Assembly (NCBI GenBank): GCA_035440445.1
Contig: DAORMJ010000007.1
Span: forward strand, 90,869-154,868
Source: Ga0077548 sp035440445
GTDB lineage: Bacteria > Pseudomonadota > Alphaproteobacteria > Rhizobiales > Xanthobacteraceae
DNA length: 64,000 nucleotides
Direction: 5' to 3'
Within the stretch, counting starts at the first letter, position 1. Every line of letters starts with the position of its first letter. The notes beneath the pieces are model-generated. The model did not search any database and was not told the origin of the DNA. It worked only from the letters and a program-made list of their open reading frames with translations. The translations under genes were made by a program, and so were the position numbers. Shown one piece after another: positions 51,034 through 60,015 of this stretch.

Positions 51034-53312
51034 TTTTCTGCCAAACCGGATTCCGAAAGTGTCTTTACAATCTTCTCGGCGGTGATCGGCAACGTCTGCA
51101 CGCGGGCTGATACAGCCGCTGCGATTGCGTTTGCGATGGCAGCCGGAGGAGTAATTACCGGCGGCTCGCCAACGCCTTTCGCACCATACGGACCGACCTT
51201 GCTCGGCGATTCGATGATGATGGAGCGAATATTCGGCGCATCCATTGCAGTCGGCATCTTGTAGTCGGTCAGCCCAGGATTGCGAACAACCCCTTTTTCG
51301 TAAACGATTTCCTCGCTCAGTGCCTGACCGATCCCCTGAACTACGCCGCCTTCAATCTGCCCCTCGATGTAAGTCGGGTTGATCGCACGCCCGACATCCT
51401 GCGCCACGACATAGTCGTGGATGCGGACCTCTCCTGTTTCATCGTCGACAGAAAGATCGACAGCATGTGCGTGGAAGCTCGGTGAGTTGATCGCGGTGAT
51501 GACCATATTCTCGGTTCGCTCCTTGTCGTGAAGCGTCGGAGGCGCAATGAAAGTGCCGTGCGCGATCAGGCCGCCCTGACTTGCCTGTGCGACCGCCGCC
51601 ACTTCTTTCAGCGTGAGCACCTTGTCGCCGCACTTGGCGACCCCGATTTCAATCGTGACCTCTTCCGGCTTGACCGAGAATTGTTTGGCAGCGATTTCCT
51701 TCACGCGCTGATGCAGCTTACCGACTGCGTCGAGACACGCATTCCCGACGGCGAATGCTGTTCGGCTGCCCTGTGCACCGAAGTCGAACGGCGTAGAAGC
51801 CGTGTCACCACTGACAATCTGAATACTGCTGAGCTCGACGCCGAGCGCTTCGGCAAGCACCTGGGCGGCACCGGTCAGTGCTGCCGTTCCGATTTCCGCA
51901 CAGCCAGTGTTCAAGAACACTTGGCCGTCCGGCCCAACTTTTACATAAACACCCGAGGAACCCGATGTGGTCGTCCACCACGAGCAGGCAATGCCCTTTC
52001 CCCTGCCGGGCGCCGGCCGCCGCTCGTTCCAGCCAATGGCATCGGCGGCTTTCAGCAGACACTCTTTCAAGCTGACGCTTTCGAGCTTTTGGCCGTTCGG
52101 CGCGAGGTCACCTTCCTCGACGATATTGCGCAGGCGAAACTCCAGCGGATCAATGCCCAGGGCATCGGCGATGATGTCCATCTGCGATTCCACCGCGAAA
52201 TTTCCCTGAGGCCCTGCGGGCGCGCGGAAAGATCCCGTCGGCGTCTTGTTGGTATAGACGGAGCGGCTCTCCAGCCGCAGGTTCGGAATTTTGTAAGGCC
52301 CCGCGAGCATCAGCATCACGCTTGAAGCAACGCCTACGCCGGAGCCCGAAGTCGCGCCGGTATCGACCAGAATGCTCGCCGCTTTCGCCAGAATCTTTCC
52401 GTCTTTAGTAACGCCCGTGGTCAGTTCGATCACCAAAGGCTGACGTGGCAGGGCCGACGTCATTTCTTCTTCGCAGGACGATACGAACTTGACCGCGCGA
52501 CCGGCTTTCAACGCTGCAGCGGCGGCATAGTGTTCGACGCCAAGCCGAAGTTTGCCACCGAACCCGCCGCCGATGGTGGTTACGTTGACACGAACCTGCG
52601 ACGGCGTGAGCTTGAAAATCTCCGCAAGCGTCGCCTGCGCTTCGAACGGCAACTGCGTGTTGGACCAGACACAAAGCTGATCACCGTCTTCCCAATGCGC
52701 GATCGCCGCGCGTGGTTCGGTGTAGCCCGGATGAACGACATTGGTGGCAAATCGGTGCGTGAACACGCGATAGGACTCCTTGAACGCCTTTTCGACGTCA
52801 CCGAGCACGAGACGGGCCTCGTTCGTCACGTTGCCCCGCCGCTTCACGGTGGGGACGGCCTTGTATGTCTCCCATTCAGGGTGAACGAGCGGCGCATCGG
52901 CCTGCGCGGCTTCCTCCGTCGTGAAAACGGCAGCGTCTTCCTTGTACTGAATGTCCACAGCCTTCGCGGCATACTCTGCCTCTTCGGCCGTTCGGGCAAC
53001 GACCGCGGCGACCGGCTGCCCGACGAAGTTCACCCGGCTCGACGCAAATACTTCCATGTCCTTGACGAAAGACCCGTAGCGCTTCGCCGGAATATCTTTC
53101 GCCGTCACCACTGCGTAAACGCCGGGCATCGCCATCGCGCGCTCGACGTCGATCGAGACGATCGCGCCGCTCGCAATCGGGCTGGTCACGAGCTTGCCAT
53201 GCAGCATTCCCTGCATCGAGAAGTCGGTGCCATAGACGGCCTTACCGCTCACCTTTCCGCGCGCGTCGAGCCGCGGAAACGATTTCCCGATAACGCGAAA
53301 CGGAGCATTCAT
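51030..53312 (-). CDS. Mo-hydroxylase C, molybdopterin-binding large subunit
   Basis: A 760-residue XDH-family subunit. FPRLDARGKVSGKAVYGTDF at the N-terminus, GGGFGGKLRLGVEHYAA, the GSFRAPAGPQ loop, a cofactor motif GAQGSRTAF and GAKGVGEPPVITPP with the catalytic Glu. The GSFRAPAGPQ loop differs from the other three large subunits in this window, so the substrate differs as well. ATGA overlap with the 2Fe-2S subunit and a GTGA overlap with the MoaD-like gene. Confidence 0.94.
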   Translation of the reverse strand: MNAPFRVIGKSFPRLDARGKVSGKAVYGTDFSMQGMLHGKLVTSPIASGAIVSIDVERAMAMPGVYAVVTAKDIPAKRYGSFVKDMEVFASSRVNFVGQPVAAVVARTAEEAEYAAKAVDIQYKEDAAVFTTEEAAQADAPLVHPEWETYKAVPTVKRRGNVTNEARLVLGDVEKAFKESYRVFTHRFATNVVHPGYTEPRAAIAHWEDGDQLCVWSNTQLPFEAQATLAEIFKLTPSQVRVNVTTIGGGFGGKLRLGVEHYAAAAALKAGRAVKFVSSCEEEMTSALPRQPLVIELTTGVTKDGKILAKAASILVDTGATSGSGVGVASSVMLMLAGPYKIPNLRLESRSVYTNKTPTGSFRAPAGPQGNFAVESQMDIIADALGIDPLEFRLRNIVEEGDLAPNGQKLESVSLKECLLKAADAIGWNERRPAPGRGKGIACSWWTTTSGSSGVYVKVGPDGQVFLNTGCAEIGTAALTGAAQVLAEALGVELSSIQIVSGDTASTPFDFGAQGSRTAFAVGNACLDAVGKLHQRVKEIAAKQFSVKPEEVTIEIGVAKCGDKVLTLKEVAAVAQASQGGLIAHGTFIAPPTLHDKERTENMVITAINSPSFHAHAVDLSVDDETGEVRIHDYVVAQDVGRAINPTYIEGQIEGGVVQGIGQALSEEIVYEKGVVRNPGLTDYKMPTAMDAPNIRSIIIESPSKVGPYGAKGVGEPPVITPPAAIANAIAAAVSARVQTLPITAEKIVKTLSESGLAEK

Positions 53313-53797
53313 GGCCGCTCTCCCTGCTGCGACAGGCGCTGCGAGGCCACCATGATCGCATCGACAATCTTGCTATAGCCGGTGCAACGGCAGAGCGTGC
53401 CGGCAATCGCCTCGCGAACTGCATCGCGAGTCGGGCGCGGGTTCTCGTCCAGAAATGCTTTTGCCGTCATGATCATTCCGGGAATGCAGTAACCGCACTG
53501 CACCGCTCCCATTTCGACGAAGGCCTCCTGCAAGGGATGCAGGTTCTGGCCCTCCGCCAGTCCCTCGATGGTCGTCACCGAACGGCCATTGCATTGCGCT
53601 GCCAGCACGGTGCAGGACGCAACCGACTTGCCATCGAGCACAACCGTGCAGACACCGCACTCGGCTTCGAGGCAGTTGGTCTTCGTTCCCGTCTGCTCGA
53701 GCTCGTCGCGCAGAACATCAAGCAGCGTCGCGTGTGCAGGCACGGAAAGCCGATAGCGGCGCCCATTCACATTGAGATCAAGCGGCACTTCTGTCAT
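53309..53797 (-). CDS. Mo-hydroxylase C, 2Fe-2S subunit
   Basis: A 162-residue subunit: CLEAECGVCTVV and ASCTVLAAQ in the first domain, CGYCIPGMIM and TLCRCTGYSKIV in the second. The ATG at 53797 (TEVPLDLNVNGRRYRL) is the family start. Its first 20 bp overlap the end of the FAD subunit gene. Confidence 0.94.
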   Translation of the reverse strand: MTEVPLDLNVNGRRYRLSVPAHATLLDVLRDELEQTGTKTNCLEAECGVCTVVLDGKSVASCTVLAAQCNGRSVTTIEGLAEGQNLHPLQEAFVEMGAVQCGYCIPGMIMTAKAFLDENPRPTRDAVREAIAGTLCRCTGYSKIVDAIMVASQRLSQQGERP

Positions 53798-54665
53798 TTC
53801 CAAGTTCCACAATTCTATTCCAACTTGTTTCGATCGCGCGGCGCGTATAGACAGCCGTCAAATGGCGCCGGAAGCTCGCAGACGCACGCACATCATCGAT
53901 CGGTGAAACGGCGCTGACTGCGAGCGCGCCGGCTTCCTGCAGCACAGACTTCGAAGGCACTTTGCCTTCCAAAAACTTCTCTACCTCCGGCAAGCGGATC
54001 GCCTTGGGACCAGCGGCGCCTACAGCCAGCCGCACATCTGTCATCGTTCCATCTGCACCGGCCGACACCACGGCTGCCATTGCGACGATGGAAATTTCCA
54101 TCGCGCGGCGACGGCCGCCTTTCAGAAATGCAGATCCACTTCTCGCCGCTGGCGCTGCGAACTGCACCTGCGTTACGACTTCGCCGATCGCGCGCACGGT
54201 TTTGCGCGGCCCTTCGATGAACTCGCAAAGCGGCACCACGCGCGCGCCAGCGACACCGGCCAGTGTAACCTTCGCGTTCAAACAAAGCAGGACTGGCAAC
54301 ATGTCTGCGGCCGGCGACGCATTGCAGATATTTCCGCCTATCGTCGCGACGTTCCTGACCTGGTGACCGCCGATGACACAGGCGCTCTCCCGCAGCGCAA
54401 GGAGCGAACCCAGAAAGCGCGCATCACTCTCAATCTGGCGGTGGGTTACCAACGCACCGAGATGCCAGTTCGGCGCCGCTTCGACAATTTCCCCGAGTCC
54501 GGGCAGCCGTTGAAGATTTATGATCGTCTTCGGCCACGTACCGGATTTCCGCGCCTGAATAATGAGATCGGTCCCGCCCGCAATAAATTTCGCCGAAGGC
54601 CCCGCGCTCTGCGCCATCGCAATCGCATCTTCGAGCGATTGCGGCTCAAGAAACACCACATCCAT
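53778..54665 (-). CDS. Mo-hydroxylase C, FAD-binding subunit
   Basis: A 295-residue CoxM-type subunit. IAGGTDLIIQARKSG and ATIGGNICNASPAADMLP are the FAD contacts, with the xanthine-dehydrogenase-like form NASPAAD. ATG at 54665 gives MDVVFLEPQSLEDAIAMA. It lies 24 bp after peptidase E and overlaps the 2Fe-2S gene by 20 bp. Confidence 0.93.
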   Translation of the reverse strand: MDVVFLEPQSLEDAIAMAQSAGPSAKFIAGGTDLIIQARKSGTWPKTIINLQRLPGLGEIVEAAPNWHLGALVTHRQIESDARFLGSLLALRESACVIGGHQVRNVATIGGNICNASPAADMLPVLLCLNAKVTLAGVAGARVVPLCEFIEGPRKTVRAIGEVVTQVQFAAPAARSGSAFLKGGRRRAMEISIVAMAAVVSAGADGTMTDVRLAVGAAGPKAIRLPEVEKFLEGKVPSKSVLQEAGALAVSAVSPIDDVRASASFRRHLTAVYTRRAIETSWNRIVELGNDRSAA

Positions 54666-54689
54666 AGTCTTGCCTGCTCCTAGCTGCAC

Positions 54690-55379
54690 TCAGTGCAGCG
54701 ACAACTTCGCACCTGCTTCAAGCCATACCGGCTTGTCTCCGCGCCGAAACAATCGCGCGCGCCCCTGCCCAACGACGGTCGCGACGTCTTCCTCGACCTG
54801 AATCGCGGTCTGCTCTTCAATCCCGAGCACGGGCAGGAAATTGCATTTCAGGTACTCGCCGATGCGCTGGTCGCGCGTCTCGCTGCCCGGCGCCATGGCC
54901 GGATCGGTTTCCTGATAATGTGGATTGATTGCCCACGGCACGAGCGCCATTCCCGTGAACTCGGTCGCGCCAACGACATTCCAGTCATTTGTCGCAAGGA
55001 TATTTGGCGCTGCGATATTGGTGCCGGCGCTCGTTCCGATGTACGGCATGCCGTTACGCACCCGCTCTGCAAGTCTCTCCAACAAACCATGCTGCCGCAG
55101 ACGGCTGAGCAGCGCATAAGTGTTGCCGCCGCCGACAAAAATCGCCTGAGCGTCATTGAGCTTGCGAACTGCGTCGCGGTCAAGCTTCAGGTGATCTGCT
55201 TGCAGCCCGTTGCTCGCGAGCGCCTTCGCCGCGCGCTCGTATCGCTCCTCTTCGTCGCCAACACGCGCCGCGGTGACGTAGGTAACCCTGTTACGCCCAG
55301 CCAGAAATGTCCCGATCATTTCGCCGCAATGACCGAGAAATGGCGTTCCGGAATTACTGATCAGAAGCAGCCTGCTCAT
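54690..55379 (-). CDS. pepE: peptidase E (alpha-aspartyl dipeptidase, family S51)
   Basis: A 229-residue cytoplasmic serine peptidase that cleaves Asp-Xaa dipeptides; the length equals that of the enterobacterial enzyme. GTSAGTNIAAPNI holds the nucleophilic Ser, NDWNVV follows and INPHYQE has the catalytic His. FVGGGNTYALLSRL is the oxyanion region. The ATG at 55379 overlaps the ABC ATPase gene by 4 bp. With aspartase in the same operon, it suggests that an aspartyl amide or dipeptide is a substrate or intermediate. Confidence 0.9.
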   Translation of the reverse strand: MSRLLLISNSGTPFLGHCGEMIGTFLAGRNRVTYVTAARVGDEEERYERAAKALASNGLQADHLKLDRDAVRKLNDAQAIFVGGGNTYALLSRLRQHGLLERLAERVRNGMPYIGTSAGTNIAAPNILATNDWNVVGATEFTGMALVPWAINPHYQETDPAMAPGSETRDQRIGEYLKCNFLPVLGIEEQTAIQVEEDVATVVGQGRARLFRRGDKPVWLEAGAKLSLH

Positions 55380-56458
55380 TCCTCTAACTTCCCGTCTCGA
55401 TAGATGCGCATGTCTTGTGTACGCCACGAGATCGTGGCCACCTCGCCAGCGTTCGGATGAACTGACTGGGCGCCAAGAACATCGATACGCAAGATCTGCC
55501 CGGACGGAGCCGCGACCTGATAGCGAATCGCAGCCCCGACAAAGACCGCGCCCAATATGCGCGCATCGAACGAAACTCCGCCTGCAGCATGATCGTTACC
55601 GAAGCTGATCTGCTCAGGCCTCAGCAGGACCTCGACCTCACCCGCGGCGCGTTCGCGCTGAAGTGGAACCGAAATCCCCAACCCTTCGAGCTCAAGACAG
55701 CTTCTTCCGGATGTGTTGACGATTTTTGCCTTGAGCAAATTCGCGGTACCGACGAACTCGGCGACAAAGCGCGTCGCCGGAAAATGATAGAGCGTGTCGG
55801 GCTTATCGACCTGCAGAATCTTTCCTTCAGACATCACCGCAATACGATCGGAAAGCGAAAGCGCCTCCTCCTGATCATGCGTAACGAACACAGTCGTTAT
55901 GCCTACCGACCTCTGCAGCTCTTTCAATTCGAACTGCATGTTTGCGCGCAGCTGCTTGTCGAGTGCCGCCATCGGCTCATCCAACAGAAGAACATCCGGG
56001 CGCACGACTAGCGCGCGCGCCAGTGCAACGCGCTGCTGTTGTCCGCCTGACAGCTGCTGCGGATAGCGGTCGAGAAACTTTTGCAGACCCAGTTGCTCCG
56101 CGGCAGCTCTGGCGCGCTGCTTTATTTCATCGCTCGAGACGCCTCTCATACGCAGTCCGAAGCCGATGTTCTTCTCGACGTTCATATGAGGAAACAACGC
56201 ATAGTCCTGGTAGACCATGCCGATATTTCGTTTGTTCGCCGGCACATTGCGCACGGAGGTGCCGCCGATGCGGATATCGCCACCGGAAATGTCACTGAAA
56301 CCAGCAACCGATCGCAATGTCGTGGTTTTCCCGCAACCGCTTGGCCCGAGTAGCGACAGGAATTCCCCCGGTTTCACATCCAGGGTCAACGCCTTCACGG
56401 TTACGGCATCGCCATACCGCACGGTGATGTTGTCGATTTCAATGCCGGCGCCGCTCAT
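55376..56458 (-). CDS. polyamine/Fe-type ABC transporter ATP-binding protein (PotA family)
   Basis: A 360-residue ATPase with Walker A GPSGCGKTT, QDYALFPHM, LSGGQQQRVALARAL, LLLDEPMAALD and VTHDQEEALSLSD. A C-terminal TOBE domain (LRPEQISF onward) marks the spermidine/putrescine (PotA/UgpC) class. ATG at 56458. First gene after the permeases, followed by pepE with ATGA. Confidence 0.93.
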   Translation of the reverse strand: MSGAGIEIDNITVRYGDAVTVKALTLDVKPGEFLSLLGPSGCGKTTTLRSVAGFSDISGGDIRIGGTSVRNVPANKRNIGMVYQDYALFPHMNVEKNIGFGLRMRGVSSDEIKQRARAAAEQLGLQKFLDRYPQQLSGGQQQRVALARALVVRPDVLLLDEPMAALDKQLRANMQFELKELQRSVGITTVFVTHDQEEALSLSDRIAVMSEGKILQVDKPDTLYHFPATRFVAEFVGTANLLKAKIVNTSGRSCLELEGLGISVPLQRERAAGEVEVLLRPEQISFGNDHAAGGVSFDARILGAVFVGAAIRYQVAAPSGQILRIDVLGAQSVHPNAGEVATISWRTQDMRIYRDGKLEE

Positions 56459-56465
56459 TTCGCCC

Positions 56466-57266
56466 TCATATGATTTTCTCGACCCCAACCACGCGGTCGG
56501 CAACGATCACGAAGATCGCGGAGCCGAGGATCAGCAAAGCACTGATCGCGGAAATGGTGGGGTCCAGGCTGGACTCGATACTGAAGTAAATCTGTACGGG
56601 AAGCGTCGCGCCGGAAACGGTCAGGAATGCCGAAGCGGTGAAGTTGTCGAACGACACCACGAAGCAAAAGAAGACGGCGACGAACAGGCTCGGCCGCATC
56701 TGCGGAAAGGTGACGAGAAAAAAGCTCTTGATGCCCGACGCACCGAGACCGACTGCGGCCTCCTCCAGTTTCGGGTTCATCCGCATCAGGCTCGAACGAA
56801 TGACCCGTAACGCATAGGGAAAGGTCAGCACGACATGCAGGGTCAACAGGTTGAGAAACGGCTGGCTCGATCCAACCCGAACAAAGAAGACGAGAAAGGA
56901 GAGGCCCAGAATGACCTGAGGGACAAGCAGCGGCGACAGGAGAAATGCATCGATCAAATCCCTGCCGGGGAACTTGCTGCGCGTCAGCGCGATTGCGCTC
57001 ATCATGCCCAGCGAGATCGAGATCGCCGAGCTGAGCAGTGCGAGCATGAGACTGAAAACAGCCGCCCGCATCAGATCCGGCTGGCGCAGGATATTTTCGA
57101 ACCACCGCAACGACCAGCCGTTCGGCGGAAATACGGTTTCGCTGGTCGCATTAAATGCGGTGATTGCCGTTACAATCAGCGGGAACGTCGCAAACAACAG
57201 CACGACAAACGAGATAACGACCGCCACCTTCGCAAGGGGATCGCGATTTTTATCCGTCGCGCTCAT
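56466..57266 (-). CDS. polyamine-type ABC transporter permease (PotC-like)
   Basis: A 266-residue permease with about six helices and the EAAxxLGASxxxxF loop (EEAAVGLGASGIKSFFLVTF). ATGA overlap with the upstream permease. PotB/PotC-like pairs carry small cations, amino acids or opine-like compounds. Confidence 0.92.
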   Translation of the reverse strand: MSATDKNRDPLAKVAVVISFVVLLFATFPLIVTAITAFNATSETVFPPNGWSLRWFENILRQPDLMRAAVFSLMLALLSSAISISLGMMSAIALTRSKFPGRDLIDAFLLSPLLVPQVILGLSFLVFFVRVGSSQPFLNLLTLHVVLTFPYALRVIRSSLMRMNPKLEEAAVGLGASGIKSFFLVTFPQMRPSLFVAVFFCFVVSFDNFTASAFLTVSGATLPVQIYFSIESSLDPTISAISALLILGSAIFVIVADRVVGVEKII

Positions 57267-58093
57267 CGGCGGCCTCCGGCAAGAGCCTGACTCGCCTTGT
57301 TCACGCCGATGATCGCACCGAGGCTGATGATGAGTGTGATGACGGCGGCGGTCGCCGCGAGCGGGTAGTTGAAGCGCGCGACTGCCTGCTCGTAAATGAC
57401 ATTGCCGATCATCTTGAAGAATCCGCCACCGAGCAGCCCCGGCGTCAGATAGGCGGCGAAGCAGAACACGAAAGTAAGGATTACCCCGCTCAGGATGCCG
57501 GGAAGGCTGAGCGGCATTGTGATTAGCAGCAGCGCCCGCAGCCGCCCTGCCCCAAGGCTCAGCGCCGCTTCTTCGTAGCGAAGGCTGATGGTCTGAAGAA
57601 CCGCGTTTATCGGAAACACCATCAACGGCAGAGCCGCCGCGGTCAGCCCGATAGCGACGCCAAGCTCGTTGTACATCAACTTCACCGGAGCGTTGACGAG
57701 ACCGCTCGCAACGAGGACGCGGTTGACGACGCCGTTGTTGCCGAGGATCAGCATCCAGCCATACATCTTTACGACGTAGATCGAGAAGAACTGGATCGCG
57801 AGCGCGAGCGTGATCAGCGACGCCGTGGTCCGCGAGGCACGACTCATCGCGATCGCGATCGGATAACCCAGCACGAGACAGATGACGGTTACGTATGCGG
57901 CGATCCAGACCGATCGCAGCAGGATGCCCATATACCGGTCATCACCGAGAAAGAGGCGATAGGATTCCAGCGACAGTGCGCCGCTGGAATCTACCACACT
58001 CAGCACGAGCACCGATGTAAGCGCAGTCAGGAATCCTGCGATCAGCCCAAGGGCCGGCAGCAACAGCAACAGGAAACCCAATCTTGCTTTCAT
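57263..58093 (-). CDS. polyamine-type ABC transporter permease (PotB-like)
   Basis: A 276-residue permease with about six helices; YEEAALSLGAGRLRALLLITMP is the EAA loop. It lies 24 bp after the receptor gene. Pairs with the PotC-like protein. Confidence 0.92.
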   Translation of the reverse strand: MKARLGFLLLLLPALGLIAGFLTALTSVLVLSVVDSSGALSLESYRLFLGDDRYMGILLRSVWIAAYVTVICLVLGYPIAIAMSRASRTTASLITLALAIQFFSIYVVKMYGWMLILGNNGVVNRVLVASGLVNAPVKLMYNELGVAIGLTAAALPLMVFPINAVLQTISLRYEEAALSLGAGRLRALLLITMPLSLPGILSGVILTFVFCFAAYLTPGLLGGGFFKMIGNVIYEQAVARFNYPLAATAAVITLIISLGAIIGVNKASQALAGGRR

Positions 58094-58117
58094 CGGACAA
58101 CGCCAGCTTGCAGGCCG

Positions 58118-59116
58118 TTAGCGGGCCATGATCTCGCGGTCGTAACGGTCGATGATCTTGCCGAGATCGCGGCTAAGGACATCGTAGTCGACGACGTAGT
58201 TGTTGGAAGCATCGCTGACGATCGGCTTGATCGAATCCGGAATCTTCGCCTTCGAGTTCGCGGGAGCAGAGCCCAGCGCCGAAGAGAGGATTTCCTGCGC
58301 CTCGACGGAGAGCACGAAGTTGATGAAATCCTGTGCTTCTTTCTTCTTCGTCGTTCCTGCCACCATCGCAATCGGCGTTTCGGCAACGAAGGCCGGCTTC
58401 GGAATCACGAAGCCATATTTGCTGTCGGGGCCGAGGTGCTTGATGACGTTCGGGAGTACACCCCAGGCAACGAGCGCGACCTCGCCTGCTTCCAGCAGCC
58501 GGATCGATTGCACGTTGTTCGTGTAGAACGAGGAGACCGAACCCTTCAGCTTGGCGAGATTGGCGAAGCCCGGATCCAGGTTCTTTTCATTGCCGCCGTT
58601 GATGACCGACGCCATCAGCGGAAAGTAGCCGGGGTCGAAGGCAGCGGCGGGNNNNNNNNNNTTCAGGCGCGGATCCCAAAGGTCTTTCCATTCCTTCGGC
58701 TCGAAGGGGACCAGATCCTTGCGATAGAAGATCCCGCGCTGGGAGACCCAGGCCGTGATCGCGTGCGAGAAAATCAGGGTTTTCTGCACGTCGGCGGCAT
58801 TCGGCAGCGCCTTCGCGTCCAAGGGCTCGAGCACCTGCGCATTCAGCGCGCGAACATAGTTGATCATGTTGGGCGTCCAGAGATCGACGTCCGACTTGCC
58901 CTTCTGCGCGACGAGGCGCGCAAGACCGGCGTCACCAGTCGCCTGCGCGACGATGGTCACATCCTTGCCGGTCTTGGTTTTGTAGATCGCCGCGAGTTCC
59001 TGGAACGTCTTCTGCCAGACGCCGCCCCACGTCATCAAAACGACCGGCTCGGCCTTCGCCGCACCGCTCGCCAGCATGGCGATACCGGCCAATGCTGCCA
59101 CCGTGAATTTCTTCAT
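58118..59116 (-). CDS. polyamine-type ABC transporter substrate-binding protein, with a 10-N gap
   Basis: A protein of about 332 residues with a signal peptide (MKKFTVAALAGIAMLASGAAKA). Mature opening VVLMTWGGVWQKTFQELAA is typical of PotD/PotF-like type II receptors. Ten N at 58652-58661 interrupt KDLWDPRL...PAAAFDPGYF, but the frame is kept on both sides. The ATG at 59116 is preceded by GGAGGGGAATC. It is the first gene of the 11-gene operon down to 48580. Ligand unknown: an amine, amino acid or small peptide is possible. Confidence 0.9.
   Translation of the reverse strand: MKKFTVAALAGIAMLASGAAKAEPVVLMTWGGVWQKTFQELAAIYKTKTGKDVTIVAQATGDAGLARLVAQKGKSDVDLWTPNMINYVRALNAQVLEPLDAKALPNAADVQKTLIFSHAITAWVSQRGIFYRKDLVPFEPKEWKDLWDPRLXXXXPAAAFDPGYFPLMASVINGGNEKNLDPGFANLAKLKGSVSSFYTNNVQSIRLLEAGEVALVAWGVLPNVIKHLGPDSKYGFVIPKPAFVAETPIAMVAGTTKKKEAQDFINFVLSVEAQEILSSALGSAPANSKAKIPDSIKPIVSDASNNYVVDYDVLSRDLGKIIDRYDREIMAR
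58652..58661. other. assembly gap, 10 N
   Basis: Ten undetermined bases within the substrate-binding protein gene; flanking codons stay in frame, so the gap may be close to true length or off by a multiple of three. Confidence 0.99.
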
Positions 59117-59161
59117 GATTCCCCTCCAGAAAGCAGAATGCACCGCCTCTGTATTAAATTC

Positions 59162-59171
59162 TGCATACATT
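59162..59171. promoter_or_regulatory. putative GntR/FCD operator half, site 1
   Basis: TGCATACATT, 45 bp upstream of the receptor gene start, is the exact reverse complement of AATGTATGCA at 59320-59329 in front of the GntR gene. TGTATAC-like elements are typical for FCD-type GntR regulators. Confidence 0.55.
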
Positions 59172-59288
59172 GTTTCGGGAGTCAAACATGGTTCTAATGT
59201 AGAAAACGCGTGCAATTGACCAGATTTGCAGCAAAACGGCGTATTTTTGGATCTGGAAGCATGTTAAGCTATGGCTGACAGCGGCATT

Positions 59289-59329
59289 TTTGTATACTGT
59301 GAAAACATTGAGGGGTGATAATGTATGCA
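59289..59329. promoter_or_regulatory. putative GntR/FCD operator region
   Basis: The stretch holds TTTGTATACTG (59289 on) and AATGTATGCA (59320-59329), both variants of the TTGTATACAA type dyad bound by FCD regulators. The second overlaps the GntR start codon, which would give tight autorepression. Confidence 0.5.
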
Positions 59330-60014
59330 AACATTCAATGAGATCACGGTCAGCGGCCGGCCCGAACCCGCATGGCGCGACGCCTACCGGCGCCTGCGGA
59401 AGGCCATCATCAGCCGCGAGTTCGCGCCCAACCTCCGTCTGATTGAAACCGATCTCGCGCAGACGCTGGGGATCAGCCGCACGCCCCTGCGCGAGGCCCT
59501 CGCCCGGCTCGAAGTCGACGGACTCGTCGCGGTCGCCAAAAGCGGCGGCTACGCGGTCTCGGACATGCGCGAAGACCTGTTCGACGCCTATGATCTGCGC
59601 GCCGCGATCGAAGGCTACAGTGCACGGCTCGCGGCCGAACGCATCTCCGACGAAGAGGTTGTCCGGCTTCGCAAGAACGTCACCATCAGCCAGAGCGTCG
59701 CGTTGTCGGAACGCCATACCCGCGCCGAGCTCAATATCGAGTTCCACGAGATCATCGTGGCGGCGAGCCGCTCGCCCAAGCTCATCCACGCCTTCACCAA
59801 TATCCGCGATCTGATTCTCACCGACGAAGACATGACGCTTCACTCGGAAGATGCGCATCGCAGCTTTATTCGTGAACACGACCTGATCGCTTCCGCCATC
59901 GAGTTGCGCGACTCGGAGATTGCCGACCGCCTGATGCGAAAACACCTGCTCAGCGCGCGCGATCTTCTGCTGCAGCGAAATGACGGCGACAAATCCGGCT
60001 TAGGAGATAATTGA
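59325..60014 (+). CDS. GntR family regulator, FCD subfamily
   Basis: A 229-residue regulator. The N-terminal wHTH has LIETDLAQTLGISRTPLREALARLEVDGLV; the C-terminal helical FCD domain contains DLRAAIEGYSARLAAERI and metal-ligand His residues (HEIIVAAS, RHTRAEL). FCD proteins sense organic acids through a bound metal. The ATG at 59325 has GAGGGG upstream. It divides two operons and has TGTATAC-like sites on both sides, so it probably controls both. Confidence 0.93.
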   Translation: MQTFNEITVSGRPEPAWRDAYRRLRKAIISREFAPNLRLIETDLAQTLGISRTPLREALARLEVDGLVAVAKSGGYAVSDMREDLFDAYDLRAAIEGYSARLAAERISDEEVVRLRKNVTISQSVALSERHTRAELNIEFHEIIVAASRSPKLIHAFTNIRDLILTDEDMTLHSEDAHRSFIREHDLIASAIELRDSEIADRLMRKHLLSARDLLLQRNDGDKSGLGDN

Positions 60015-60015
60015 A

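Noticed and set aside
54683..54699. Dyad GCTGCACTgAGTGCAGC at the peptidase E stop
   Set aside because: A one-base loop cannot form a normal hairpin, there is no T-tract, and it lies inside a tightly packed operon, so neither terminator nor operator is supported.
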